Shown here in pieces: positions 43,281-55,900 of a stretch of 64,000 nucleotides of DNA. Position 1 is the first letter of the stretch, and each line of letters begins with the position of its first letter. This DNA comes from Paragonimus skrjabini miyazakii (Eukaryota > Platyhelminthes > Trematoda > Plagiorchiida > Troglotrematidae), in the NCBI GenBank assembly GCA_014338405.1, contig JTDE01002924.1, positions 21,167 to 85,166 on the forward strand, in the 5' to 3' direction. The position numbers and the translations under genes were made by a program. The notes under the pieces are model-generated. The model was not told the DNA's origin and ran no database searches. It saw only the letters and a list, made by a program, of their open reading frames with translations.

Positions 43281-44336
43281 AAGGACAACTGACCGCTATT
43301 CGCTGGAGTCTCTTTCAGGAGTGATGTGGAGGCCTAGATTGCTTCAGGATAACATTTATGACACATTGAAAGAGGACTTGTGATAGTGCACGTCTCCGGT
43401 GATTAAGAGTGGGTCTCAAAGCTCCATAGACACCTACTAGCCTTAAGCTTTAACTGTGTGACTATTGGATACGTTCAACATCATTCTCCTGCATACCCCT
43501 TCTTTTTCGGATAACACCATGGGACAGCCCCGCGGATTCATGCGACAGCCGACAACAGTTTGCGGTAACGATGTTGAAATTAGAATGTTTGCCACAGAGT
43601 GAGGGGTATATCAATAATGATACGACCGAAATAGAAGCTGATCTTTGAGTTGAGCCTATCCGAGCAACCAAAGTTTACAAAGAACCATGGTGGCAACGCG
43701 ATAGAAATTGTGCTTATTCCTAGGTAATTTTGTCATACATTACCTCGGCCGCTGTTAGAAATAAGTAATCGAAACTACATTTCATTTCTAATGTGAGAAC
43801 TTCTGCTCTGAAAGGTGGGTAAGTAGTTGCTTCCCAGCGACTAGAAATGGTTGTTAGACACCTAGGCTGGTGACCAACTGAAATACGGTTGTTTCTCAAG
43901 ATGGGGCTCTGCTTCAAATAGCTTTTGGCTGAAGACGTTAAAACACACTGCGCAAACGTTGCCATCGTTAGACTGAATTGTCTACAAAGTAAAAACGGTC
44001 AGTGAAATAAAGCAGTCAAAGTCGCAGGAAGGCAGTCTCGCGGACGCTGTTGTTCTCTCATCTGTAGCTCAGTCGTTTGTTGGCATGACAGGCAACTCGG
44101 TGTTTAGTACTTGAACTCAATTAGCAGTTCCCGGCATTTCTTCCTCTATTCATTAGATATTTTTGTCACCGTTGTGTGGAAGCCAGTCATCACTGGCAAA
44201 CAGACATAGCTGCCAGTAAAAGAAGAGGAAAGTGTTCAGTGTACCGTGCGTTCACCTGGATCACCACTCTCCATAATTGGTTCCACTGACATAAGTGCCT
44301 GTGTCTCAACTGAGCTGGAATAGCTCCAAATTGTGG
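43281..44336. other. spacer with a possible Penelope terminal-repeat trace
   Basis: TCTCTTTCAGGAGTGATGTG near 43309 weakly resembles the TTCAGGAG box at 15515. Nothing else recognised. Confidence 0.3.
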
Positions 44337-44599
44337 AATCGAGCGGACCGAAGAAGATAGGTTGAGAATAACGCAGTGACCAAACAAGAGGTAAGGTGTC
44401 GACATGCGAGCGAGCGAGTAATAAGATGAAACGATGATGTAGCGGAACGACAGGCAAGCGTGCGGCGTGAGTCGTAAGTTCAAGTGTCCGAGGAACCTGT
44501 CGGTATTCTTACTCGTCCGAACTAACGTTAAACGTTACATACGCACATACAAAAATTCAAAACTTTAATATAGTCAGCAATAAACAAAACAGGGTCGCT
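44337..44599. repeat. dispersed 0.3-kb repeat, copy 2
   Basis: Same ends (AATCGAGCG... and ...AACAGGGTCGCT) and the same internal blocks, such as CGAGCGAGTAATAAGATGAA and AGTCAGCAATAAACAAAAC. No coding capacity. No pol III boxes recognised. Family unknown to me. Confidence 0.8.
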
Positions 44600-44959
44600 A
44601 CAAGACACGATAGGCTCTACTCAGAAGCATGCATCCCATATAGTGCCCGCAGTGAAAGCTTCATTTACAACCTTCGTACGACGACAGTGCTTTTCCAACG
44701 GAGAAAAACAGATGTCCGGATCGGCGAGAAGTTAGGTATTCACTTGTAAAAGACAAAACCATGACTGCAACCCTCCAGGAGAGGGAGTACGACCCAATGT
44801 GGGGATTATTCGTCTGAAATGACACGAAAATTGCGCTGATCATTTTTGATTATCGAACCCCACTCGGCGGGCGTGTCAAAAAATGTTGGTTATTAGCCTC
44901 CGGTAAACAGAAAAAGGCACGAGATCAATCTTGTTGATTGTGATCCCTAGGACCGGGTA
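44600..44959. other. spacer before LINE fragment
   Basis: Nothing recognised; could be decayed LINE 5' to the palm. Confidence 0.4.
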
Positions 44960-46150
44960 GTTGTATTTGGCCAGATATACTCTCCAGTTTGATGACTGTC
45001 TGCGGCACTCAAATGATGCCGGCGTGGATCTCCTACCTGGTGAAAGACTGGCCGATCGTGATTATGCTGATGACAAGGTGTTTGACAACTTTCAAGCGGC
45101 ACAAACGACGCAACATGCCATTTCGCGTTCTACTAAGTACTTCGGAACGCGCTTCGCGGCCTCAAGATTCAGTGCTTCTGCAAGGTTGCTGTGATTACGT
45201 AGATTTCATGTTAGATAATGAAGCCATAGAGGTTGCTGATTGGTTTTCCTACCTGGGAAGCTGCATCAGCGGCGACGGCGGAGGTGAAGGGAATGAAACG
45301 GAAGCGCGTATTTTCAAGGCTTGAGCGGTGTTCGCTAATTCGAGACATCTCTGGCGACAGAGAGGTATTTCCCTGAAACTTAAGGGTCGCGTATATCAGA
45401 CAACAGTGAGAGCTCTATTAGTTTACGACAGCAAAACTTGGCCGGTGAGGATGGATGACATGAACCGTCTTCAGGTATTTGACCATCGATGTCTGCGTTC
45501 AGTCGCTCGTATCGGGTTGCACCAGCCAGTAAGCAACGAGGTTAGGAAACGGGTTTGGCACTAATTATTCTTTTGTTTAGTCGCTACATTTTCACAGACT
45601 TAGATGGTTGGGTCATGTATTAAGGATGCCAGCCACACCTATCACTGTTTGCCGACGCTGCGGCCGATTGGCGCAAGGTGCGAGGTGGACAAATGATCGC
45701 CTGGCGTAGAGAAATGAAACAGTTCACAAGGGCGTTGGTCACTGTACATCGGGTTCGTCTCCCGGGCTGGAGCCCTCGCGCCTCACGGAATAGGTGACTT
45801 GAGACGTTAGGTGAGATGGCGGCTAACCAAGTTCAGTGGCGTGAATACTGTCGTTGTTGGTCCGAGTTGTCTGTGAAGTGAGTACACTTAGTGACGCGGG
45901 ATAGTGAAACCCGTAATGAAGCTATGTTGTTGACGACGCCTTACTTTCACTTACAGCTTGGTTGTTTGTTTGTAAGGTGTAGGCACGTTGATGTTGTATG
46001 TTTGAATATTGACGTAGCTGTTTTTAGTAGTTAGGTACCCATCCCTCCACTTCTTTTTTATTTTCTCTTTCTATATAGGTTTCTTCTTTCCTCGTGGTTG
46101 TGGCCATTAGGCATCAGTGTGAACCACGGATGTCTATGACGATGATGACC
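44960..46150 (+). mobile_element. RTE-like LINE 3' fragment
   Basis: Starts in the RT palm and runs to the 3' tail. Readable pieces are NDAGVDLLPGERLADRDYAD then DK (catalytic YADD kept), AIEVADWFSYLGSCISGDGG, VRALLVYDSKTWPVRMDDMN and RLQVFDHRCLRSVARIGLHQ, then LRWLGHVLRMPATPI and RLPGWSP. The 3' end near 46150 has GACGATGATGACCG, like the short GAT-type tail at 7015. Frameshifted and dead. Confidence 0.85.
44961..45850 (+). pseudogene. RTE-like reverse transcriptase C-terminal half
   Basis: At least three frames are needed (44961-45194, 44989-45324, 45328-45564) plus a further shifted piece to about 45830. The intact YADD, GSCIS and FDHRCLR blocks place it in the same LINE family as 7-10 kb. 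Confidence 0.8.
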
Positions 46151-47240
46151 GTTTGAACCATCAAATTTATTCCTTTAGGTCACATACATATCGGGAGTAA
46201 CGTGCACCCTGGATGACTCTTTTCGACGATAATGGCGTCTAGACCGACGCTGGCCTTAATCGGACACAAGGTTCAGTCCACTGCCTTGTTTGAATGAAAG
46301 CTCTTATTGGGACTCACAGGACAACCTCCCTTCATCATATGGGCAGCCAGAAGTGTGATGTCCAGGCACTGTATTTGCAATCCACAAACTTTCCACTAGG
46401 TGGTAGATCAGTACAATAATAAGGAGTGAGTAAGGAAACACTCCATTAGATGAAGTGAAGTCATGCTTCTCTCATATGTTAATCACTGTGAGCTGGATTG
46501 TGTCGAGCATTTCCCTAATGAGTGAAGATAAACAGGCAGCCCACATCACTTTAAGCAAGTTGGTGATATCATTTTATTGGCATGAAGTATTTTATTCCCT
46601 AAGAATGAAAAGTACTAGTCCGAGAATGACAGGAATCCGTGCGCACCATCATTTGTAGTAGCATGTTAATGTTGTTGAACAATTGCCTCCTTTGAGATTC
46701 GTATGAGTTCTAACGGGTTACGAACGAAGCAATCAGCAGCTAAACTTTCCAAGCGACTTTTGTCAACCCAAGTCACCCGTGGCTACGTAATGACGTGACT
46801 TTTTGCGAATTGGTGGGGTTACTTTGTATCTGTATTTTGCATCACCTGCTTGGAAGCATCTACTATATCTTCAACAGTTCTGGCTTGCGCACGACTGTTT
46901 GTGCATGATAGAAACACTGCTGAGTAACGAGACTGTCAGCTGCGAGGTTAGTAACATCCATCATCGATTTCAAAAGTTCGGAAACGCGCCAGGCACATCA
47001 ACTCATCGCTTGACCAGAAAAGTTTTATTTCTGGAAACAGGGGTCGGTTGAAAAGTAAGCGTAGATATAAAGCAGACGTAACACCTGTGCACGAAACAAT
47101 TCGATCCAGGTGGCGCACAGGTAGAACATGTAATCGGTGTCTTTGCAGTAAAGTTAATACACCCGTAGCACGTTAATCCATTCTTTAAATTCCGGGCATA
47201 GGATGTGGTACTGACTGTTTACTCAGAATGCCTGTGAAGA
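46151..47240. other. spacer, nothing recognised
   Basis: No coding or repeat signal I can support. Confidence 0.45.
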
Positions 47241-48830
47241 GCTGAGTGTGGGGTAGGTCTCGATCTCTTCTCTTGAAATATCTGCATTGGAGGTCTCATT
47301 GTTCAAGCAGGCGGGAACATCAGTTAGGTAATCGGCATGCCTACGGTACTCAGCGGACAGGTAACGGTGAAAGTTTGTCACCTCTTTGTGCTTACTGCGG
47401 ACTGCTTTTAGCCAGCACTAGATATCGATACCCTAAGCGCCAACGTGCTACTTGGTGCCCTCAATCAACAAGCCAACTCTGGGATCATAGTGTCCATAAA
47501 CCTAACAGTTATCGTTGGTGTGGCTGCTTCGAACATTTCATATGGACTCCGACCACGCACGTGTGTGCCCAGTCCACCTGGCATCTCGGAAAAACGTCAT
47601 TTTGTCGTCCGACACAGCTCATATAGTTAAGTTAGCCAAGCCTCAGGTGTTCAGAACTTATCAGAATGTGATAGCCTCCAGTTTGCCAAATCCTATAGCA
47701 AACGAGTTAAAGACATATTGGGCATATGTATCGCGTGTAGTGCATAACTGTGGTACTGCTTCGTGCCATACCACCGTTCGTTCAGCTGTCAACCTCCTGG
47801 TTTCTGTGCAACCCACAAACTTCTTGACGTTCGCCGAAATATTTCACCTTAGACCGAGTATGATTCAGTCTGCAGCGCCAGCTGTGGTACTCAAAATTTT
47901 GCTGAGAGGACCGTAAAGTCAGCGGAAATAACATACTGGCGAAACAGAACGAGCTGCGACAACCAGGACATCCCGTAGACTTCATCTTATCCGAGTTTCA
48001 AAAAATAAGCTAAGCGTGAGCGAACCAACTCACAAATTGCAGTAACGCTTAGAAAGATAGGCCAATCAATCCAACTAAATCAGTTCCGTTGACTACACAA
48101 TTTGGCCTCCCCAAGGTCTTCTGATCCATGGATGTAGTGCAGCGATCGAAACCAAAGTTACATGTGGGAACAGAGAACTGAACTTTTACAAGACAACTAG
48201 TTTAGATGGAATCCCTCCGGCTCCTTTTAAAGATAAGGGGTCAACGTTAGTTAGGGAGCCGGTGGCACAGCTCTAAATGACTGAAGAGTGGTTAACAATG
48301 CCGCGACTTTCAGTCTCACGTAACGCATTTAACAATGGAGGAAGTAGTCTAATTCATTTTGTCAAGGCAATCCACTGCTCTCGTGCCTCGTAGACTAAAT
48401 TCCGATAGTAAGATGTCTGCGAAAAGCGAACTTGATTTCACCCAGGCCTTGCCCACGTTGATCAAAACTTAACGCACCTTCACACAATAGAAGACAGCCA
48501 GTCGTATGGAAGGTTGGTAACTACTGTTCTTTCAAACAGATATTCGTTTCTGTGTTGCTTAACAAAAGATACGTTGCTATCTTTAAGACAATTCGTCGTC
48601 AACTCTAGGGTAGGGTTGGGACTAATGGAGATTTATTGCCAATATTTAGTACCTTAATTAGAATGTGGCAAGGTTGTCCAGTTATTTCTTTCTTGGTCAA
48701 CCTGCATTATGCAGTAACGTACAGAACGTTACGGACGATTGAGAACACAATGGTACAAGAATTCGATAATGCGGAGATTACTGGCTCATTTCTGATGTGT
48801 CACGGACAGCCCGAAGCATCCAAAACAGCC
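47241..48830 (+). mobile_element. RTE-like LINE fragment (endonuclease C-term to RT), decayed
   Basis: Two overlapping frames give RYPKRQRATWCPQSTSQLWD and FHMDSDHARVCPVHLASRKN. The DSDHALV block holds the catalytic His of the endonuclease. VKLANPxVxRTYQ-like linker text follows (KLAKPQVFRTYQNVIASSLP). Beyond 47916 only traces remain, such as RMWQGCPVISFLVN near 48660, a ghost of the VRQGCPISPFLFN RT block. Confidence 0.75.
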
Positions 48831-51800
48831 CAGAAGTTTCAGTTTGGTACGATTCTTGCACTTCTTAAGTGCAAGGTGAGGACAAAATCGGCGGAAGGCT
48901 GCTTTTACGCTCATTCTCAATAGTGAATTGTAAGGGACAGTCAAGAAATTCATCCGTTTCGAGGGTTACATTTGCGTTGATGGTTTGTCCAATGTGATCG
49001 CAGACCGGATAGGATTGGCAAACTTCCACCACCTGTGACACTGGCATGATCTCACTTCTTTTGGGAAGGGGTAAACAGAGTACATGTGTACTAATGGTCG
49101 TATATGGCGCAGTAAACCTGGCCAACCCTCGCGGATATTCACATTATCCGTTTGTGGCCACCGGCTTCCGAAATTTTAGCAACGTATGGTGGGAACGCAG
49201 CATTCCCAATAATAAAGTTCAGAACCATCAGACTGCTTATCACTGAACGAAAGTCTCATTTCACAGGCTTCGTTGACTAGGTGTCATGCAAATGCCAGCC
49301 CACTGTTTACGGCCGTTGAATTGTAAGTGACAATATGCATGTCAATACATGACCTGCCTTTGGGGTATGAGAGCCGGCATCCGCCTCAGCTGATGATTAC
49401 TCCACATACTGAACAGGTTGTCCCCATTGCTGCCAATGGTATATCAACGGGTCTACAGAGACAAAGATCACTTCTCTTACTTTATGTGACAAACCATAAA
49501 TCAATTGTGGAATGCGGACATCTCACAATTTCCACCCTATTAAATTATCCATAACTCACAGATATGCAGTGCTTTGATATCGTGCTATTAGTCCAATGCA
49601 GTCGGTAATTTGTGCCCAACATGCACCCATTACCTTCGGATGAACACGGAGCAGATAAAGATATCGGTGAGAACCGGCTTGTTACTTTATCAGGGATGAT
49701 GTAAATTTCACTTGCTAACATGAGAACGCCTCGGAAACAGTATATACAGTACAGTAACAAAATGATGCTTAAACGGAGAAGCATTATACATACCATCATG
49801 AGGGATCATTTTCAAAACCATAAAACCTCCTCCTTATTGGTTAACTGTGCTTACCCGATGGTTTGGGCTGCCCTCGCACTCGACTGAGACAACCGTTTGC
49901 AGACCACTTTGGGTCTGTCTTGTCAGTGGCCTTCTTAAAAGTACTACTGTATGCTATATTCACTCAGGCAATGATACTGTAAGAACATAATGATCACCTT
50001 CAAAAGACGATCCCTGGAAAACATCGCTAGACGCCCGGTGCGTGAAAAGCATGCGCTTTCTACAGCCTTTCGAAAAATAGCATAATCAGAAGTCGTTGCT
50101 CGCATTTAACCTCCTCAGAGGCCTGATCCACACTCGCGAGAGTTAGTTAGCGTAACTGGACCAAGTAGAACAGTGCGCAAAGGTTCACGTCTGCATCGAG
50201 GAGGTTAGCAGCTAAGTTGTGACACTGTTTTGAGTTATGATTCAACTAGAACAACTGGATTTAGCCAAATGAGCTACACTAGGCACATACGAATGCAGAG
50301 AAAACGTCAGACAACTGTTTCACTGACAGCAGTCATGGTGGGTGGGATGAAAAGTGCCGCCGCAACCCGAAACTCGGCATGGGCATTTGATAAGCCGTAA
50401 GTATGACCACAAGACTGGAATAGGGTGTTTCAGCGAAGCACGGGATTCCATGACCATTGAGGCCTATATACAGAGATGATCACGCCCGTATTGCTCCTTG
50501 ACCTTGCAAATTTCGAAACGACGCAACGGATGGCTAATAAATGATCGCTATGATGGAGTGTCCCTTGACAAGGACCGTACAATCAAATTATGCCATAAAA
50601 AAACCACCCTAGCTGACAAGCTGCATAAACCGCAGGTTCCCAATCATACACATCCGAACCTTATACAATGCGAACAGTAAGTCAAACGCCCGAAAACTAC
50701 CGTTGTGCGCATCAAACACGCCCCGCAAGACCGGTCGCGAAGGCCTTCAGATACGTTAATGTGGTGCAGCCGTCGAAAACACATGCCAGGTCCTCCACTT
50801 TCTGACGTTAGGAGGTGCATTGTTCAAAACATCGTTTTACCATAAATGGATTCCGTCAGGGTAGGAACACTAAAATGTTTTATGAGATCAATGGACTCCC
50901 AAATAACAACAGTCGACAAGCAGCACCCTACTATCAAGGAAAAAAATAAAGTTTCCAACCAGCTACAGTACGGTGTGTGAAGCGCAAAACGGAGAGGCGT
51001 AAAATTCTCACACAGAAGGAACTGGGATTGTATCAAAACAACTCATCGGGGGGGTGCCAAGCTACACAATAAAACTGCGACATGAGCCATTCCAAGTTGC
51101 TACACTGGATCGTTCAGTCTCATGGCGGACCGTGTTATCGAGTTAAATGAATACAAATGTCTGAACCCACCAACGGCATCAAGTTCAGGTAGAGCTCTAC
51201 ACGTTTGCTGAGAGAATACGTCCCTGGGAAAGTGCCCTCCCGATGTCCCCAAATTCCTGGAAGAATATAATCAAGTAGTTTCTCAGTTCTACCCACCAAA
51301 TAAGCGACTGTCTGCTTCACAAGTGCGCAGCAACGTGAAACAGATGACAGGGTAGTGCGGCACTGGTGCCCTGGTTACAATAAACGTACTCGGGGCACCG
51401 AATCGGTACATGGCGTTACAATCCCTGCATGAAAATAGTAGTCTTTGTGCAATGCTTCATGGTGGCCCTTCTGATGCATTCAATCCAGTGCACGCTGCAG
51501 TGGAGCTTACATTTGTGGTGACCAGAATACATAGCGAAAGCAAACAAAACTGCACACGCTAGCATACATATGGTGCATCTAGATTGCAATGATCAATTTG
51601 TTACCAATTTCCTGAGTATTACTTCCTAATTCCCCGGTAACATACGGTTCTACGAGTAAACGCCAGTCCCTATGCACAACAAACCACACTGTATTTACGA
51701 GCTTACATGAGTGCTTGGTCATCCAAGCACCGGCGACACATGGTCAGTTGCGTCATACCCTGATACAAACGAGAAGCGAAGTTGGATGCAATTTGGTGAG

Positions 51801-52653
51801 GCAATTAAATATGTCCACAAACGGCAAACACCGCCAATCGCTTGGTACATGCCTATCTACCGGTAATCAGTTTGAATAGTGTCCTGCGCCCGTTGCGCAA
51901 TAAGTTGAGATGCCCACGGATTCCAGGAGTGATAATCAACAAATTGTTCCTTCCTACATGTACAAGGAGACCCGACACAAACCGGCTACCCTAGCTGCGT
52001 GTGAATCCGAACTAGTACATGCAAATGTGGTTTTGTTGCGATAAAATTGCGGTTCACCGCATTAACTACCCGATGAAACGCAACGAAATACTCCCCAGAC
52101 ACAGACCAGTCACAATCGACTTTCTGGAGGAATATGATTTTGTTTTTCTTTACTTTCTATACGAGAAAACTCCCAGTAATTCCCGCACATGATTACGCTA
52201 ATGAAGTTTCCCCTCTGAACTTCAATAACAACTGGCTAGCACCAACTCCATTAATCATACGGACGAAAACAAAATGGTCCTAAGAACGCCAGTTAACGTT
52301 AAACTCGATAAAACAACCAGATTTATGCTTAGGCGGAAAGTCCGAACTGCGATAAGATCGTGATACAAACGATGGTGCACTAGGTGTTCTTATTGATCGG
52401 AGGGAATTTCAAGTGTTCATCACATGCCACTTACTTGTCCCAACGTATCCCGCCAAACCCAACTCCGGAATACTCAACTACCACCACTGGTTAGTACGCT
52501 GTGCAAAGGACAAAGAATACGTATATCCTAAGAATATGCCCATAAGTCCCACTAGATTCAGCAGAACATTCAGAGCTGCAAGCTAGTCCAACAAATCCCA
52601 GCATGCGGGGAAACTTGAAATTACGGGCATAAAAAAATGGGATAAATGCACGA
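48831..52653. other. 3.8-kb spacer, nothing recognised
   Basis: Both strands were read for retroelement and host motifs. Only short chance frames were seen (for example 50498-50680 plus, 51320-51135 minus). It separates the convergent SCYL2 and HSP60 genes from the LINE debris. Confidence 0.45.
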
Positions 52654-52659
52654 TTTATT
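52654..52659 (-). promoter_or_regulatory. HSP60 poly(A) signal AATAAA
   Basis: A canonical AATAAA on the minus strand, about 100 nt after the HSP60 stop codon at 52764-52762, a normal distance for a 3' end. Confidence 0.7.
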
Positions 52660-52761
52660 AGGGAAAACTTGGGTCTTTGAACAAATGGACTGATTGAAAA
52701 ATTACAAATGAATACTAGTGACTAATACCGTGTTCACTCAGGATCCGGCAAGCGAGGTTGA

Positions 52762-52920
52762 TCACATCATTCCCATGCCCCCCATTCCACCCATGCCTCC
52801 CATTCCACCCATACCAGCAGCAGCTCCAGACTCTTCTTTCGGAAGTTCAGTCACAACTGTTTCAGCGGTTGTCAGAAGGGAAGCAACTCCTGCAGCGTCA
52901 ACCAAAGCTGTTCGGACAAC
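52762..52920 (-). CDS. HSPD1: HSP60 exon 5, C-terminus and stop
   Basis: 159 bp including TGA, acceptor CTCGTAG. It encodes VVRTALVDAAGVASLLTTAE, TVVTELPKEESGAAA and a tail of four GGM-type repeats ending GMGMM. The Gly-Met tail is typical of mitochondrial and bacterial HSP60 and lies inside the folding cavity. Confidence 0.96.
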   Translation of the reverse strand, partial: VVRTALVDAAGVASLLTTAETVVTELPKEESGAAAGMGGMGGMGGMGGMGMM

Positions 52921-55900
52921 CTACGAGTAACCAAAATAACACGCGCATTTATAAACAGAACAAGAGGATACGCCCGAAAAAAAAACGCAGAGCAATGGGT
53001 ATCAAACAGTGGAGTTTTTTGACAAAATATCACTCTTATTTGAACACATTCGTCAGGTTAAACTATAAAACACCCGCACTCAACTCCGTTGCTGTTGAAC
53101 GAAGTCTATCACTACGCCATGCACTAAAACTACACAGGTGTGATTTCGGTAACCGACCGACGAGAACAGATGAAATGCTTACATCTCGCAATGTGTCAAT
53201 CGTCTCCAGGACAAACTGCATCGCAGTCAACATTACATTCCATTTTGTATTAATACTGTGTATCAACGATTGCGGCTGAAGGTTGTGACGACTTTAGCAA
53301 TTCTGGCGAGAGGTCAGTGGAGGACATATCCACATGCGTACCTCCCAATCGCACCGGTTAAAGAACAAATTTGGGCCTGGACAAGGAGATCGAACACGGA
53401 TGTGCTTTAACGATAACGAAGTTCGAATTGTGTTTGTTCAAGCTCACTAAGCTCGTCCAATCGAGAAATTAGCATTGCAGTTCGTGACAGCCAATTTCTG
53501 AAATCAGAACTATCAAAAATCAGGAAGCAAATGCCAGGAGTAACCACGGAACTACAAATGACCTCACGATTCGAGGTCACCTTCAAAGACTGAATCACCT
53601 ACTTTGGTTGGGTCAATTATTCCTGCTTCAAGCATGTCCACGTAGGTATCGTTTAGGGCATCGTATCCCATATTGCCGCTGAGACTGAGAACCTTTTCAA
53701 CCACCACCGAGGCATTTACACCAGCGTTCGCGGCAATGGTATGGGCGGGAGTTGATAACGCACGCCGCACAATTTGGATGCCTACAAATATAAACAATTA
53801 GAGTTAGTGTATAATGAGCGCAAAACGAAAAAATCCAAAAATAATGAGTCCGCAGGCATTAATAAGAAATGCCGTCGATAACCGATAACAACGTGAACTA
53901 TGGATAAATAAGTCGAAGTGACATGAGAACAACTAAGTCTAGCTATTTCATTAGAATACATCGTTACGGCGAAATATGACCAAATGATCGAAAACCTATG
54001 AAACGACAACTAAACAATTTACAAGAAAATAAGTAACGTGTATTACACAAACGATGTCGGTGTAAATTCAACCTGCCTGCATGCACGTGACCGACACTTA
54101 TTTTCGCTGAACTTGCAATCCCCCTCCAACCATTGCCAGGTATTGGTTCACATTAGTCGGCACACAACTTGCGGATAAATGAGTCGAACGCAACCGCCAA
54201 GGACTGCGCACATAGAATACTACACTAAACTGTGAGTAACAGCATACAAGAAAAGGGGATGGTTTCATTTTTTTAACCGATTAGTCACTATCGTCATAAT
54301 TACTGTCGAGTACCATGCGTGGGACACAATGATCGCATATACGTGCACAATCCAGCACACATAACCATTACTAAGGTAACCTCAATAATGTCACTAGATC
54401 ATTCAGAAATACAACTCGACATTAATATGCATATGTATGTGGTTTACTAAGAATAAATCACTATTATTGTTGGTCACTTTCGACCCGACACTAGGCGTAA
54501 CTAGCGCGGAACACGATGACCGAAGATTCGCGCACATTCCAGCACAAACAGTTACTAACGTAACCTTAAGCGTGGAACGGAGAAAACAGGTTAATACAGT
54601 TCACGCATGGTAAATTTCTTAAAAGGATTACTGATTGCGTTTCTGTGTCATACCAGGAAGTGTATCTAACCGTAAACATTGCAGATGTTTCAGTCCTAAA
54701 ACGAAGACGCACTAAGTCGGCCAAGATCGACATCATTATCAGGCAGTTCCCACCTCGATGTCGAGTGATGTTCTCGCCCATCGGATCCTCGCACAGTCCG
54801 GCTTGGGGTCTGTAAACACGGCTTCCATTTATTTAGTTGAATAGCGCAAAAGCAGGACTAACAGGATCGACCTTAGAACGTTCAGTCAATTGGCAATAAA
54901 CAATCACCAGATTGTTCAGAAATACAACTTGACATTAATATGCATATACATGTATGTGGTTTACTAAGAATAGATCACCACTATTATTGTTGGTCACTTT
55001 CGACCCGACACTAGGCGTAACTAGCGCGGAACACGATGACCGGAGATTCGTGCACACGCCAGCACGACTGTCTCTAAGGTAATGCCAAGCAGGAAATTTG
55101 ACACAATATACAACACGTTTTTGGGTAATGCACCTGATTTAAAAACAAGTAAAGGAATATGTCGGTCGACCACGGAACATTGAACTTACCAATTTTCTGA
55201 TCCTCGTTCGAGAATTTTACGTTCTGTAGACAAGGTATACAGCGCAAAAGAGCAACGCCACCACCCGGGACAATGCCTTCTTCAACAGCTGCTCTAGTCG
55301 CGTTCAAGGCATCAGTGAAACGATCCTTCTTCTCGCTGACTTCAACTTCACTGCTTCCACCAACCTTGATGACCGCAACGCCATTGGAAAGCTTGGCCAG
55401 CCGCTCCTGCATTTTTTCTTTCTCATATTCGCTATTGGACGCCTCAATCTCACTTTTAATTTGGGCAATTCGCTTATCAATATCGGTCTTTTGTCCTCGG
55501 CCACGCATCAGCAGACAATCATCCTTTGTTATGACCGCTTCAGCAACTCTCCCGAGATCGTGTAACTGAACATCTTCAAGTTTATACATATCAGCCTCAT
55601 CACCAAACACCTGAAAACGTCATTTTTGGACACAATCATGAAGTTGACGGCAAACGACCAATTTTACAGTAAAACAGTTTTGAGTAATTGTTATATAGCG
55701 GTCCTTAAAACGGTTCAGCAATTAGCGAGGTTCGAACGACTCGTCGCTTAAGAACAATCAGTAAGGCCATTCGAGTACAGTTAACTGTTTATTAAAAATG
55801 GTACGCCTGTATGTGCTCAGTAAGTTGGACGGCGATTGCCTGATAAGAAACCAACATGTCTTCGCAAAATACTACAGTTGTCAAGTACTGTGATTAGCTC

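Larger units (their letters stand above)
53782..55189 (-). other. HSP60 intron 3 (1408 bp) with internal duplication
   Basis: GT-AG intron containing the direct repeat described separately. No coding signal. Confidence 0.9.

Noticed and set aside
52718..52930. A plus-strand Pro/Met-rich frame
   Set aside because: It is the antisense reading of the HSP60 Gly-Gly-Met tail.
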